Assembly (NCBI GenBank): GCA_050745265.1
Contig: JBOGKE010000100.1
Coordinates: 1-64,000 of the forward strand
Direction: 5' to 3'
DNA from: RH2-MAG17b sp050745265
GTDB taxonomy: Bacteria > Acidobacteriota > Terriglobia > UBA7540
Length of the DNA stretch: 64,000 nt
This document shows, one piece after another, positions 8,521 through 17,752 of the stretch. The notes under the pieces were generated by a model, which was given only the letters and a program-made list of their open reading frames with translations, was not told where the DNA came from and ran no database searches. The position numbers and the translations under genes are program-made. How positions within the stretch are numbered: the first letter of the stretch is position 1; the number at the start of each line of letters is the position of its first letter.

Positions 8521-8981
8521 TCAGCGCCGCAGCAAGCCGGTCGATCAGAACCCCTCGATTCATTAGATTCGTCTAATGATATTGATTCTAAAGGCTTGCT
8601 AGGCTTCGTTCCGTCAGTTTTTACTTCTCCGATCTCCTCGCCGCCGTCTTCGGACCGCCCCAGCTAGCATTGCTGAGAAACGTGGAGAGGCGGCTTTATG
8701 CCGCCATGCCGCCGCGGAGAACTACGAACTTATGGCGACGTAAGGTCGCCGCTACGTCGTTCCGACGCGTTTTTCAGCCACCTGCTAGTGCAGCAGCGAG
8801 CGCGGCAACAAGAGACACCGATGAGACAAATGGGACAATTTTTTGAGCGGGCGGCGCCAGAATTCGACCCTCAAGTTTAACCTTCACCCCGCGCGTGTTC
8901 GCTGGAAAGGTACTGCGGCCGCGTGAAGTCGCTGACGGCTGATTGCTGAAGGCTGAACTCTGACGGCTCGCGCACCACTCG
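8521..8981. other. Repeat-rich gap between tolR and the TolA-like gene
   Basis: 461 bases without a convincing gene. AT-rich direct and inverted units (GATTCATTAGATTCG, TCTAATGATATTGATTC) lie at about 8556-8595. Family-B pieces (GGCGGCTTTATGCCGCC; GCGACGTAAGGTCGCCGC) lie at about 8691-8756. A short tract of degenerate units (GCTGACGGCTGATTGCTGAAGG) is at about 8930-8955. Confidence 0.5.
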
Positions 8982-9404
8982 TCACTGCTTTTTCGTTCGA
9001 ATGGGCGTGGTCACGAAACTCAGGTTCGCAATACCCGCCTGGCTGAGCACATCCATAACCTCGGCGATCACGCCGTAGGGCACCGCCTGATCGGCCCGGA
9101 TATATACCGGCGTATTCGGACTCCCGCCGATCTTCTTTTCGACCATCGATCCGAGTAGATTAATATTCGCCGGGTCGTTGCCTACGTAAATCGTTTGCTC
9201 CCGGTCGATGGTGACCACCACCTTCTCATGGTTGACGGTCTTCACGGTGTGCGTCTTCGGCAGGTTCACCTCGATTCCAGATTGCAGGATCGGCGCCGTG
9301 AGCATAAAGATCACGAGCAGCACCAGAACAACGTCGACGAATGGAGTGACGTTGATTTCCGAGAGCGAGGTCTGCGTGGTGCCTTTGTTGTTCGTGAAAG
9401 CCAT
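8982..9404 (-). CDS. tolR: Biopolymer transport protein TolR (ExbD family)
   Basis: 140 residues from ATG 9402-9404. A TTG at 9440 would add 12 residues lacking family character. TolR is the inner-membrane partner of TolQ in the proton-driven Tol motor. The single transmembrane helix (about 18-40: VTPFVDVVLVLLVIFMLTAP) holds the conserved Asp of the ExbD/TolR family (FVDVVL). The periplasmic domain follows, with VEVNLPKT-like EVNLPKTHTVKT, VTIDREQTIYV and VYIRADQAVPYG. It is downstream of tolQ, separated by a 300-base palindromic region. Confidence 0.94.
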   Translation of the reverse strand: MAFTNNKGTTQTSLSEINVTPFVDVVLVLLVIFMLTAPILQSGIEVNLPKTHTVKTVNHEKVVVTIDREQTIYVGNDPANINLLGSMVEKKIGGSPNTPVYIRADQAVPYGVIAEVMDVLSQAGIANLSFVTTPIRTKKQ

Positions 9405-9544
9405 GATAAGACCGGCCCATTCAACCATCGATCCATTCAATCCGTGAAAGAATGAATCGATGACTCATCTAAGGAGGATTTCATAATGTAGTGACGGTGG
9501 GCGAAAGGACCCGGAAATGAAAAGCCCCGGAGACTGCGGGCGTA

Positions 9545-9680
9545 GTATCAGGGCACGGCTTCAGCCGTGCCGAGGTGCGATCAACAAAAGGGCGGCTTTA
9601 GCCGCTGAAGGCGCTCAGGGGCTAAAGCCCTGATCAAAGATGGCGCCCTCTGCGGCACGGCTGAAGCCGTGCCCTGATAC
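9545..9680. repeat. Long perfect inverted repeat between tolQ and tolR (family B)
   Basis: The 27-base arms 9545-9571 and 9654-9680 are exact reverse complements (outer end GTATCAGGGCACGG). Each arm is itself a GGCACGGCTTCAGCCGTGCC-type palindrome. Inside are GGCGGCTTTAGCCGC and GGGGCTAAAGCCC. The whole could fold into a multi-armed RNA in the tolQR transcript. It shares its outer end and inner hairpins with 3929-4022. Confidence 0.85.
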
Positions 9681-9736
9681 ACAGCATTTCAGGTCCGGTC
9701 TTTCGAGATTCTTGTCACTACGCTCTGTAATCCTCC

Positions 9737-10429
9737 TTACGTAAAGTACCGCTCGGTCATATTCAGAAATTCGAGCGCGAATTCGTCGATCAATCCTCCA
9801 AATTCTTTGATGCGCTGCAGGTAATGGTTGTAAGCGATAACGGCGGGAATCGCGGCGAAAAGGCCGGCGGCGGTGGTGATGAGGGCCTCGGCGATGCCGG
9901 GCGCAACGCTTTGCAGGGACGCGCCGCTCGCCGTGCTGAGACCGTTAAACGCATCGATGATGCCCCAGACCGTGCCGAACAGCCCGATAAAAGGACAGAC
10001 GGAACCGGTGGTGGCAAGCCAGCTCAGCCAGTGTTCCATGCCGGAGAGTTCTTCGGAGCCGGCGATTTGCAACGACCGCCGCACCGATTCAAGGCTGCGA
10101 ATGCGCGGCTTGCCCGGGTTTTCGGTGTACACGGCCTGGCTCTCCACTTCCCGGTACCCGCCCAGGAAAACGCCCGGCAGCGGACCCGACTTCATCCGCT
10201 CCGCCGACGCTCGAATGTCCGAAAGCTTTTTGCTCTGGCGGAAAACGCGCATGAAGTCCAGCGATTCGCGGTGCGCGGACTTGAACGTGATGTACTTTTT
10301 GAAGATGATCGCCCAGGAAAAAACCGAGAAGAAGAGGAGGATGAGGAGGACGATTCGCGCGACAAGGCCCGTGGTCGCCAGAAGACTCGTAATTTCACCC
10401 TGGACGAAAAAACAGAAGACAGCTTCCAA
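9737..10429 (-). CDS. tolQ: Tol-Pal motor protein TolQ (ExbB/MotA family)
   Basis: 230 residues, the usual TolQ length, from a TTG at 10427-10429 preceded by AAGGAGG. A longer frame to 10504 also begins with TTG but lacks a ribosome site. TolQ forms the proton-channel pentamer around TolR. Transmembrane helix 1 is at about 14-40 (TGLVARIVLLILLFFSVFSW). Helices 2 and 3 (about 125-205) contain LSWLATTGSVCPFIGLFGTVWG and EALITTAAGLFAAIPAVIAYN, the two conserved Thr/Gly-rich stretches of the family. It is first in the Tol cluster. Confidence 0.94.
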   Translation of the reverse strand: MEAVFCFFVQGEITSLLATTGLVARIVLLILLFFSVFSWAIIFKKYITFKSAHRESLDFMRVFRQSKKLSDIRASAERMKSGPLPGVFLGGYREVESQAVYTENPGKPRIRSLESVRRSLQIAGSEELSGMEHWLSWLATTGSVCPFIGLFGTVWGIIDAFNGLSTASGASLQSVAPGIAEALITTAAGLFAAIPAVIAYNHYLQRIKEFGGLIDEFALEFLNMTERYFT

Positions 10430-10634
10430 CGAACCTCCTTTGCTGGCGCATGGAGATCTCCATTGATACACGTCGAACCTAGCATAAGCTCCGGGTGACG
10501 TCAATTTAAGCGGAGATTAGAGCGGCGGTCTCTGACGTTCATGAGTCGGCGACGCCCTACCGCACGGCGCTACACGCCGGCGTTCGACGACGGTGCTACT
10601 TGACTTGACGGGCGCTCGCGCCTAGGATTTGACC

Positions 10635-11018
10635 ATGCGGGTTCGGGTCGCGCCCAGATTCGTCTACGCCGTCATTCTGACGCTGGCGCTATCTTCATTC
10701 TCGGCGCCGCTGATCTGCGGTTCGGGAGTTGCGAGCGCAGAGCAAGCTTCGGATTGCTGCCGGCTCATGGGCTCGGCGTGCCACAAAAAGGCCAGCGGCG
10801 GTGCGTGTTGCCACCATCAGGCGCCTGCTCCCAACCTGCTCAGACTTGTTTTGCCGTCCGCTCGCTCCCAGTGGTCGCCCCCTCATCTGTGCGCCGCGTT
10901 CTTGCCCCCGATCGAGACGCTTCCCTTTGCGAGCCTGCCATCGCGCTCGGCGTATGCGCCTTTCGCGGCGTCTCCCCCCGGAGCTCTCTTCATACTTCAT
11001 TCTGAACTGTTGATTTAG
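10635..11018 (+). CDS. Small Cys/His-rich secreted protein
   Basis: 127 residues from ATG 10635. A hydrophobic signal-like segment covers about 9-36 (FVYAVILTLALSSFSAPLIC). A Cys/His-rich patch follows at about 40-64 (DCCRLMGSACHKKASGGACC, then HHQ). The C-terminal part is Pro/Ser-rich without recognised domain. It precedes a TolC/CusB/CusA efflux set on the same strand. The clustered Cys and His suggest metal binding in the periplasm, but this is inference from composition and context. No family name can be given. Confidence 0.55.
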   Translation: MRVRVAPRFVYAVILTLALSSFSAPLICGSGVASAEQASDCCRLMGSACHKKASGGACCHHQAPAPNLLRLVLPSARSQWSPPHLCAAFLPPIETLPFASLPSRSAYAPFAASPPGALFILHSELLI

Positions 11019-11185
11019 TCCCTTCGCACGGTCGCCGAAACAGCCCCCATCAAAACAAGGCGGCGCGGAGTTGCCTCCTAGCTCCGTGGGCTTATTGTTC
11101 CGGCCTGACCAACTACAAACCGATACAGCGGAGACCTGCATTGCGAGGTCGTAATTTCTGGTTTTGTTTGCAAGCTTTTGGATGA

Positions 11186-11279
11186 TGTCATTCCGAGAGG
11201 AGCGAGGAATCTCGCCCTGGGCCCATGCCGACGAAAGGCCACGGCAAGATTCCTCGTCGCTTCGCTCCTCGGAATGACA
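11186..11279. repeat. Inverted-repeat intergenic element (family A), well preserved
   Basis: Arms TGTCATTCCGAG (11186-11197) and CTCGGAATGACA (11268-11279) are exact 12-base reverse complements; inner arms GAGGAATCT (11204-11212) and AGATTCCTC (11247-11255) are also exact. It fills most of the 311-base gap before the TolC-like gene, whose longer reading frame (from 11225) starts inside the element. Confidence 0.85.
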
Positions 11280-11329
11280 GCCGGTTACGGCTCTGCCGCG
11301 CTGCGCTGCTTCTACCCAGGAGGTCGAGT

Positions 11330-12658
11330 ATGAGATTCTGCATTGCTCGCCGCTTCGCGGCGCTGTTTGTAGCGATCCTCTTCAGCGCCGCGGCGACATC
11401 TTACGGCCAAGCGCGACAACCCGCGCCGCCGGAAGCAAATGGCCTCCGCGCGGCGCCGGAGTCTCGAACTGCTACGCCGCTCGCCAGACTCATCGAGGAG
11501 GCCGAGCACGCCAACCCGAGCATCAGCGCGGCCCAGCAAGCTTGGCGGGCAGCCAAGCAAGTCCCGTCTCAAGTTTCGACGCTGCCCGATCCGCAGTTGG
11601 TTGTGCAGCAATTCGCCGTCGGCAGCCCGCGCCCGTTTGCGGGTTTCAGCAACAGCAACTTCGCCTACGTGGGATTTGGCATTTCGCAAGACCTGCCGTA
11701 TCCGGGCAAGTTGCGGCTGCGCGGCCGGATCGCGGAGCGGAGCGCTGGCGCAGCCGAGGAGAAGATCGACGCGGTGGGTCGGGAAGTGGACGAGCAGGTC
11801 CGGAGCACTTATTTCCGCCTCGGCGAGGTGCAAGAGACGCTCGGGATTGAGCAGCGCGACCGCAAGCTGCTGAACGAAATCGAAAAGATCGCCGAAGCCC
11901 GCTACCGGGTGGGACAAGGCGGCCAGCAAGAGGTCCTGAAAGCGCAGTTGGAGCAAACCCGGATTTTAGCCGACCTAGCCGAACAACAGCGAGAGAAGTC
12001 ATCGCTCGAAGCCCGGTTGAAGCAGCTCCTCAATCGCGCGCCGGAAAGCTTGGACCTCACCGCCCGGCCGCTCACGGAAACGCCTTTGCGGTGGACCGCG
12101 GACGAGTTACTCCACGCGGTCGCCGCCGGAAACCCCGACGCGCGAATGCAGCAGGAAATCGTGCGCCGGCAGGACGTCGAAGTCGCGCTGGCGCGAAGCG
12201 ACTTTTACCCCGACTTCAATGTGCAATGCATGTGGCAGCATACGGCCTCGCAGTTCCGCGACTATTACATGCTCAGCTTTGGCGTGCGCGTGCCGCTGTA
12301 TCGGAAGCGAAGGCAGGACCCGGAACTCGCCGAGAGACTCGACGATCTCGCGAGCTCGCGGCAGCAGTACGAAGCCGCCGTGCAGCAGGATTATTTCAGC
12401 GTGCGCGACGCATTCCTCGACGCCCGCACCGACGACCAGGTGCTGAAAATCTACCGCGAGGGGCTCATTCCGCAAGCCACCGCCGGATTGAATGCCGGGC
12501 TCGCCGCGTATCAACAGAGCCGCGAGGACTTCGAGACGTTGATCAACTCTTTTCTCGACGTCCTGCATCTAGACGAGGAATACTGGCGCGCGCTGGCGGA
12601 TCACGAAACGGCGCTCGCGCGGCTCGAAGCGCTGACCGGGCTCAAAGTGTTTCACTGA
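11330..12658 (+). CDS. TolC-family outer-membrane efflux protein (CusC-like)
   Basis: 442 residues from ATG 11330 with AGGAGG eight bases upstream. The longer frame begins within a repeat and was rejected. A signal peptide lies at 1-26 (ending AAATSYG). The two repeated coiled-coil / beta-barrel halves of outer-membrane efflux proteins follow, with LIEEAEHANPSISAAQQAWR, FGISQDLPYPGKLRLRGRIA and ARYRVGQGGQQEVLKAQLE in the first and ALARSDFYPDFNVQCMWQH, LSFGVRVPLYRKRRQDPELA in the second. It forms the outer-membrane channel for the CusB-like and CusA-like proteins encoded next. It ends 147 bases before cusB, with a hairpin repeat between. Confidence 0.9.
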   Translation: MRFCIARRFAALFVAILFSAAATSYGQARQPAPPEANGLRAAPESRTATPLARLIEEAEHANPSISAAQQAWRAAKQVPSQVSTLPDPQLVVQQFAVGSPRPFAGFSNSNFAYVGFGISQDLPYPGKLRLRGRIAERSAGAAEEKIDAVGREVDEQVRSTYFRLGEVQETLGIEQRDRKLLNEIEKIAEARYRVGQGGQQEVLKAQLEQTRILADLAEQQREKSSLEARLKQLLNRAPESLDLTARPLTETPLRWTADELLHAVAAGNPDARMQQEIVRRQDVEVALARSDFYPDFNVQCMWQHTASQFRDYYMLSFGVRVPLYRKRRQDPELAERLDDLASSRQQYEAAVQQDYFSVRDAFLDARTDDQVLKIYREGLIPQATAGLNAGLAAYQQSREDFETLINSFLDVLHLDEEYWRALADHETALARLEALTGLKVFH

Positions 12659-12729
12659 AATTGGAGGAACTCGAGTGTGAGTGGTTCAGGTCCGCATTTT
12701 TTTGCGGCGGCGTGAGCCGGCGTGCCCAG

Positions 12730-12791
12730 CCACGGCACGAAGTTCGGGCTTTTCGATGGCAAATACCCACGGCACGCACACCGTGCGGTGG
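12730..12791. repeat. CCACGGCAC hairpin pair (family B)
   Basis: CCACGGCACGAAG at 12730 and the imperfect palindrome CCACGGCACGCACACCGTGC at 12767 ending GGTGG at 12791. It lies between the TolC-like gene and cusB; an upstream-extended cusB frame would read through it. Confidence 0.65.
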
Positions 12792-12805
12792 TTACCGCTA
12801 CTCCA

Positions 12806-14386
12806 ATGAAAAATTATCGCATTGCATTCTGGATTGCCATTTCTGTCAGCGTGCTGCTGGCAGCCGCGCTCGCGTCCTCCTGGCGGAAACTCGCTCGTCC
12901 GCAGGGGCGCGCGGCTCATCCCGCGAAGGCGGACATGGTCCCTGCGGCGGCGCCCGCTGGGCCGGGTTCGCAGTCTGAGCCTGGCGCCGAGGCAAACGGC
13001 GCGCAGCCGAGCCTCGCTCCGATCCAGCTCTCGCCGCAGCGGCTGCAATCCATCGGCGTGAAAACCGGCGTCGTCGAGCGCAAGGAAGTCCGCAACGAGA
13101 TCCGAACGGCGGGCGATGTGGAAGCCGACGAGCAGCTCGAGTCCTACGTCCAATTGCGCTTTGCCGGCTGGATTCAGAAAGTTTTCGTCAACACGACTTA
13201 TCAACACGTCCGCCAAGGCCAGGCGCTATTCACGATTTACAGTCCCGACCTGGTGACCACGGAGCGCGAATATCTGCTCGCCAAGCAGAACAGCAGCCTG
13301 CTCGCGCACAGCTCGATCCCGGGCGTCGCGTCCGGCGCCGCTTCATTACTGAGCGGCGCGCTCGAGCGGCTGAGGCAGTGGAACGTGCCCGCGCGCGAAA
13401 TCGCGCATTTGCAGGCCTCGGGCCAGATCAGCCGCGAGCTCGAAATCGATTCCCCAGCCTCCGGATACGTGACGGAGCGCAATGCGCTGCCGCAGATGTA
13501 CGCGCAGCCGGAGACGCGCCTTTACACCATCACCGGGCTTTCGACGGTGTGGGTGTACGCCGCGGTTTTCCAGAACGACATCGGGCAGATTCGGCTCGGC
13601 GATCCGGCCACCGTCACCGTGGATTCGTATCCGGGCCGTACTTTTCATGGCCGGGTCGATTACATCTGGCCGCAAGTGGACGTCACCACGCGAACCGTGC
13701 GCGTCCGCCTCGTCTTCCCGAACCCGGATCTGAAGCTCTCACCGGGCATGTTCGTCAACGCCACTCTTGAAATTCCGCTGGGGCGGCGGTTGGTAATTCC
13801 CGCCTCGGGCGTGTTCCAGACCGGAACGCAAAATATCGTCTTCATCGACCACGGCGGCGGTTATCTGGAGCCGCGGAACGTCGAGCTCGGGCCGCAGGCG
13901 GGCGACCAATTCATTGTTCTCAAGGGTCTCAAGGCAGGCGAGCGCATTGTAACCTCGGCGAATTTCCTGATCGATTCCGAGAGCCAGCTTCAGGCGGCCA
14001 TCGGATCGTTCGCCCCGCCCCCGCCCGGCGCGGGCGCCGCGGCCGCAATAAACGCTTCAGGCGCGCGAGCTACGATCAATTTCACAACCAGCCCGTCTCC
14101 CCCTCAAAAGGGAAGCAATACCTTGCGGGTGACGCTCACTGGATCAGACGGTAACCCCGTCACAGGCGCCAAGGTTACGGTCACGTTCTTTATGCCCGCT
14201 ATGCCCGCCATGGGGATGTCCGCCATGCGGACGGTGGCGAACCTCGCCGAAAAGAGTGCGGGCGTGTACCAGGGAATCGGCACTCTGGGCGCCCGGGGCA
14301 CCTGGCAGGTCAGCATTACCGCCCAGAAGGGCGGACAAACGATTGCCGCCGAGCAGTTGGCCGTGACCGCGGGAGGGGGCGCGTAA
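12806..14386 (+). CDS. cusB: RND efflux periplasmic adaptor (CusB-like) with C-terminal YtkA/FixH-like domain
   Basis: 526 residues from ATG 12806. An N-terminal membrane anchor or signal lies at about 5-28 (IAFWIAISVSVLLAAALASS). The adaptor core follows (about 75-405): VVERKEVRNEIRTAGDVEAD, FAGWIQKVFVNTTYQHVRQG lipoyl/barrel-sandwich elements, a helical hairpin, and beta-barrel segments such as IGQIRLGDPATVTVDSYPG. After an Ala/Pro linker, a second domain (about 430-526) reads RATINFTTSPSPPQKGSNTL to VTFFMPAMPAMGMSAMRTV, a YtkA/FixH-type fold with a Met-rich stretch. Stop TAA abuts the cusA ATG, indicating translational coupling. Confidence 0.9.
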   Translation: MKNYRIAFWIAISVSVLLAAALASSWRKLARPQGRAAHPAKADMVPAAAPAGPGSQSEPGAEANGAQPSLAPIQLSPQRLQSIGVKTGVVERKEVRNEIRTAGDVEADEQLESYVQLRFAGWIQKVFVNTTYQHVRQGQALFTIYSPDLVTTEREYLLAKQNSSLLAHSSIPGVASGAASLLSGALERLRQWNVPAREIAHLQASGQISRELEIDSPASGYVTERNALPQMYAQPETRLYTITGLSTVWVYAAVFQNDIGQIRLGDPATVTVDSYPGRTFHGRVDYIWPQVDVTTRTVRVRLVFPNPDLKLSPGMFVNATLEIPLGRRLVIPASGVFQTGTQNIVFIDHGGGYLEPRNVELGPQAGDQFIVLKGLKAGERIVTSANFLIDSESQLQAAIGSFAPPPPGAGAAAAINASGARATINFTTSPSPPQKGSNTLRVTLTGSDGNPVTGAKVTVTFFMPAMPAMGMSAMRTVANLAEKSAGVYQGIGTLGARGTWQVSITAQKGGQTIAAEQLAVTAGGGA

Positions 14387-17300
14387 ATGATCAATCGCTG
14401 GATTGAATGGTGCGCGCGCAATCGCTTTTTGGTGTTTACGGGTACGGTCCTGCTCGTGCTCGCCGGCGTTTGGTCCATGAAGCGTATCCCGCTCGACGCG
14501 CTGCCGGATATTTCCGACGTCGAGGTGATCATCCACGCGCCGTGGGCCGGACAGCCGCCGAACATCATTGAAGACCAGGTGACCTACCCTATCGTAACGA
14601 CCCTGCTCGCAGCGCCCCGCGTTAAGGCGGTGCGCGCGCAAACGATGTTTGGAGATTCCTACGTCTTCGTGGTGTTCCAGGACGGAACGGATCTTTATTG
14701 GGCGCGCTCGCGGGTGTTGGAATACCTTCAGGAAATTCAGGGCGAGCTTCCGCCCAACGTGCATCCCGTGATGGGTCCCGACGCGACGGGGGCCGGATGG
14801 GTTTATGAATACGCACTCGTGGATCATACCCACAAATACAGCCTTGCCGATCTGCGCACGCTACAGGACTGGTACCTGCGCTACCAGCTCGAAACCGTGC
14901 CGGGCGTGGCCGAAGTCGCCAGCATCGGGGGATTCGTCAACCAGTATCAAGTAAAGCTCGATCCCGACAAGCTGCGCGCGTACAACATTCCACTGGCGAC
15001 GGTGATTGAGCGCGTGCGGGCGAGCACGAACGAAGTGGGCGGCCGCCTGCTCGAGCTGGGCGGCGCCGAATACATGGTTCGCGGGCTTGGCTACTTCCAC
15101 TCGCTCGACGATCTCCGGAATATCCCGGTCGGAGCTGAAAATGGGGTGCCGGTGCTGGTGAGCGATCTGGGAACCGTCTCGTTCGGCCCGGACATCCGCC
15201 GCGGCGTGGCGGACTGGAACGGCCAGGGCGAAACCGTCGGCGGCATCGTGGTGATGCGCTACGGCATGAATGCGCTGGACGTCATCAACGGCATCAAGAA
15301 GAAACTCCAGGTCATTCAATCATCCTTGCCGCCGGGCATCTCGATCGTTTCGGGCTACGACCGTTCGGGGCTCATCCATGCTTCCATCGACACTTTGAAA
15401 CGCGATCTGCTGGAAGAAATCGCTGTGGTGAGCGTGGTGATCATCATCTTCCTCTTTCACTTCCGTTCCGCGCTGATCCCTATCTTCACGATTCCGATTG
15501 CCGTGATTGGCGCCTTCCTCCCCATGGCTTACCTTCACGTGAGCTCCAACATTATGTCGCTGGGGGGGCTCGCGCTCGCGATCGGTGTGCTCGTGGATGC
15601 GGCGATTGTGATGGTCGAAAACGGCTATCGTCATCTCGCCTTGCGCCAATCCGCGCCCGCGGCTTCGACTGCACAACACGAGCTATCGAACAGCGCCACA
15701 AACCAGGACGATGATCCGCCTCATCCGGGTGTCACAGTACCTGGAGCGCCCTGGCTTGAGGCTGAGCCCTCCGCAGGCGCTCGCGCTGGGGCGACCCCGC
15801 CGGTCACGGCGGGCGAGCGCCGCCGCATCCTGATTGACGCGGCCAAGGAAGTGGGGCCGGCCCTCTTCTTCTCACTCCTGATCATCATCGTCGCCTTCCT
15901 GCCCGTCTTTCTTTTGGAAGCGCAGGAGGGCCGCATGTTCAAGCCGCTCGCCTGGACCAAGACCCTGTCCATGAGCATCTCTTCGATTCTGTCTATCACC
16001 CTGGTTCCGGTTCTGATGCTGATCTTCATCCGCGGCAAGCTGCGCCCGGAATCGCGGAATCCGGTTTCGCGCCTCACCGAGGCTATTTACCTCCCGATTC
16101 TCCGGCTGTGCCTCCGCTTTCGCAAGACGGCTTTATTGCTCAGCCTGGCGCTTCTCATCCTGACCTTTCCCCTCGCCCGCCGCATTGGCAGCCAGTTTAT
16201 GCCGCCGCTGTTTGAGGGATCTTCTCTTTATATGCCCACGGCCTCGCCGGGAATTTCGATCACCCAAGCCGGGCAACTGCTTCAGGAATCGGATCGGATC
16301 ATTAAGTCGTTTCCTGAAGTTAAGAGTGTGTTCGGGACGGTCGGCCGCTCGAACAGCGCCACGGATAACGCGCCGCTCGATATGTACGACACGACGATCA
16401 TGCTGAAGGCGGAGGACCAATGGCCCTCGGGCATGACGTACAACAGGCTGATTGGCGAAATGGATGCCAAGCTGCAATTCCCCGGCCTCACGAACACCTG
16501 GACGATGCCCGTCGAAAACCGCCTGGATATGGAATTGACCGGCATCAAGACGCCGGTGGGAATGAAGGTTCAGGGGCCCAATCTGCAGGGCATCCAGCAG
16601 GTCGCCGCCGGCATCGAGCGGATTCTTTCATCAATGCCCGAGGTCAGGTCGATCTTTGCAGAGAAAGTCGCCGAGGGTTTTTACGTCAATATCCAGGTGG
16701 ACCGCGCCAAAGCGGCGCGTTATGGACTCACGGTCGGCGACGTCCAGCGCGCAGTCGAATCGGGCATCGGCGGCGAAGATGTCGCTGTGAACATTGAAGG
16801 GCGCGACCGCTTCCCCGTGAACGTGCGCTATAACCGCGATTTCCGGGGCGATCTGGGCGCTCTGCGGAACGTTGTGATCGCTACCCCAACGGGAGCGCAG
16901 ATTCCGATCGGTGAAGTGGCAAGCATTTCCTTCTCGCGTGGCCCTTCGATGATCCGTGACGAAGACGCTCAGCTCACCGGCTACGTCTTCATGGATTTGA
17001 GCACAAGCAACTATGGCGGCTTTGTGCAACATGCAACGCAGTTGTTGCAGCAGAAGCTGCAGCTTCCGGCGGGATACACGTATCAATGGTCAGGCGAGTA
17101 CGAGTTCGAGATGCGCGCCAAGAATCGCCTCGAGCTGATTGTGCCGATTGTGTTTTTTGTTATCTTTCTGCTCCTCTACATGATTTTTCATTCGGCGGCC
17201 GAGGCGGCGATGCTGTTCTTTCCCACGTTTTTCGCGCTGACGGGAGGGCTGATCCTGCAATGGCTGCTGGGTTATCTCTTTAGCGTCGCCGTCTGGGTGG

Positions 17301-17683
17301 GTTACATCGACCTGTTCGGAATCGCGGTCGAGACCGGCGTGGTCATGATGGTCTATTTGTACGAAGCGCTCGACTTCAAATTGGCATCGGGGCGTCCGAT
17401 TCAGCATGAAGACATCGAAGCGGCGACGATCGAAGGCGCCGTGCATCGCCTTCGGCCCAAGCTGATGACAGTGGCCTGCGTGATCGCCAGCCTGGGCCCT
17501 ATTCTGTGGGAAACCGGTATCGGCTCCGACGTGATGAAGCCTATTGCCGCGCCCATCGTCGGCGGCATGGTCACGTCCTCGATTGCCGTGCTTCTTCTGA
17601 TCCCGATCTTCTTCGCGATGCTGAAGGAGCGCGCCCTCCGGCGCGGAACGCTGAGGCCCTCGCGGCAGCGTGCTCCGGCGTAA
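14387..17683 (+). CDS. cusA: Heavy-metal efflux RND transporter (CusA/CzcA family)
   Basis: 1098 residues. It is the inner-membrane proton-driven pump of a tripartite metal exporter. Typical blocks are present: IPLDALPDISDVEVIIHAPW, MPPLFEGSSLYMPTASPGIS, the TM4 signature IGVLVDAAIVMVENGYRHL and GPALFFSLLIIIVAFLPVFL. Of the three Met residues that form the CusA copper/silver site, APLDMYDTTI and NRLDMELTGIK carry Met at the equivalent positions, while AARYGLTVGDV has Leu where E. coli CusA has Met (from memory of that sequence). A Pro/Ala-rich insert of about 55-60 residues (about 419-478) expands the cytoplasmic loop after TM4. The start codon follows the cusB stop directly. Confidence 0.93.
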   Translation: MINRWIEWCARNRFLVFTGTVLLVLAGVWSMKRIPLDALPDISDVEVIIHAPWAGQPPNIIEDQVTYPIVTTLLAAPRVKAVRAQTMFGDSYVFVVFQDGTDLYWARSRVLEYLQEIQGELPPNVHPVMGPDATGAGWVYEYALVDHTHKYSLADLRTLQDWYLRYQLETVPGVAEVASIGGFVNQYQVKLDPDKLRAYNIPLATVIERVRASTNEVGGRLLELGGAEYMVRGLGYFHSLDDLRNIPVGAENGVPVLVSDLGTVSFGPDIRRGVADWNGQGETVGGIVVMRYGMNALDVINGIKKKLQVIQSSLPPGISIVSGYDRSGLIHASIDTLKRDLLEEIAVVSVVIIIFLFHFRSALIPIFTIPIAVIGAFLPMAYLHVSSNIMSLGGLALAIGVLVDAAIVMVENGYRHLALRQSAPAASTAQHELSNSATNQDDDPPHPGVTVPGAPWLEAEPSAGARAGATPPVTAGERRRILIDAAKEVGPALFFSLLIIIVAFLPVFLLEAQEGRMFKPLAWTKTLSMSISSILSITLVPVLMLIFIRGKLRPESRNPVSRLTEAIYLPILRLCLRFRKTALLLSLALLILTFPLARRIGSQFMPPLFEGSSLYMPTASPGISITQAGQLLQESDRIIKSFPEVKSVFGTVGRSNSATDNAPLDMYDTTIMLKAEDQWPSGMTYNRLIGEMDAKLQFPGLTNTWTMPVENRLDMELTGIKTPVGMKVQGPNLQGIQQVAAGIERILSSMPEVRSIFAEKVAEGFYVNIQVDRAKAARYGLTVGDVQRAVESGIGGEDVAVNIEGRDRFPVNVRYNRDFRGDLGALRNVVIATPTGAQIPIGEVASISFSRGPSMIRDEDAQLTGYVFMDLSTSNYGGFVQHATQLLQQKLQLPAGYTYQWSGEYEFEMRAKNRLELIVPIVFFVIFLLLYMIFHSAAEAAMLFFPTFFALTGGLILQWLLGYLFSVAVWVGYIDLFGIAVETGVVMMVYLYEALDFKLASGRPIQHEDIEAATIEGAVHRLRPKLMTVACVIASLGPILWETGIGSDVMKPIAAPIVGGMVTSSIAVLLLIPIFFAMLKERALRRGTLRPSRQRAPA

Positions 17684-17752
17684 CGCCGGGCTTCTTCAGC
17701 CGGGCATGGCCGGCGGACTCGGAACGTGCCGGCCTGAACGCCGGCGCGACGT
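17684..17752. repeat. CGCCGGGCTTCAGCCGGGC-type hairpins (family B)
   Basis: Palindromes GCCGGGCTTCTTCAGCCGGGC and GTGCCGGCCTGAACGCCGGCG follow the cusA stop codon. They could end cusA transcription, though no T-run follows. The rest of the gap to hfq has no gene. Confidence 0.55.

Noticed and set aside
12091..12978. 295-residue frame overlapping the TolC-like gene end and cusB start
   Set aside because: It is Arg-rich, offset from two clear genes and bridges a hairpin repeat.
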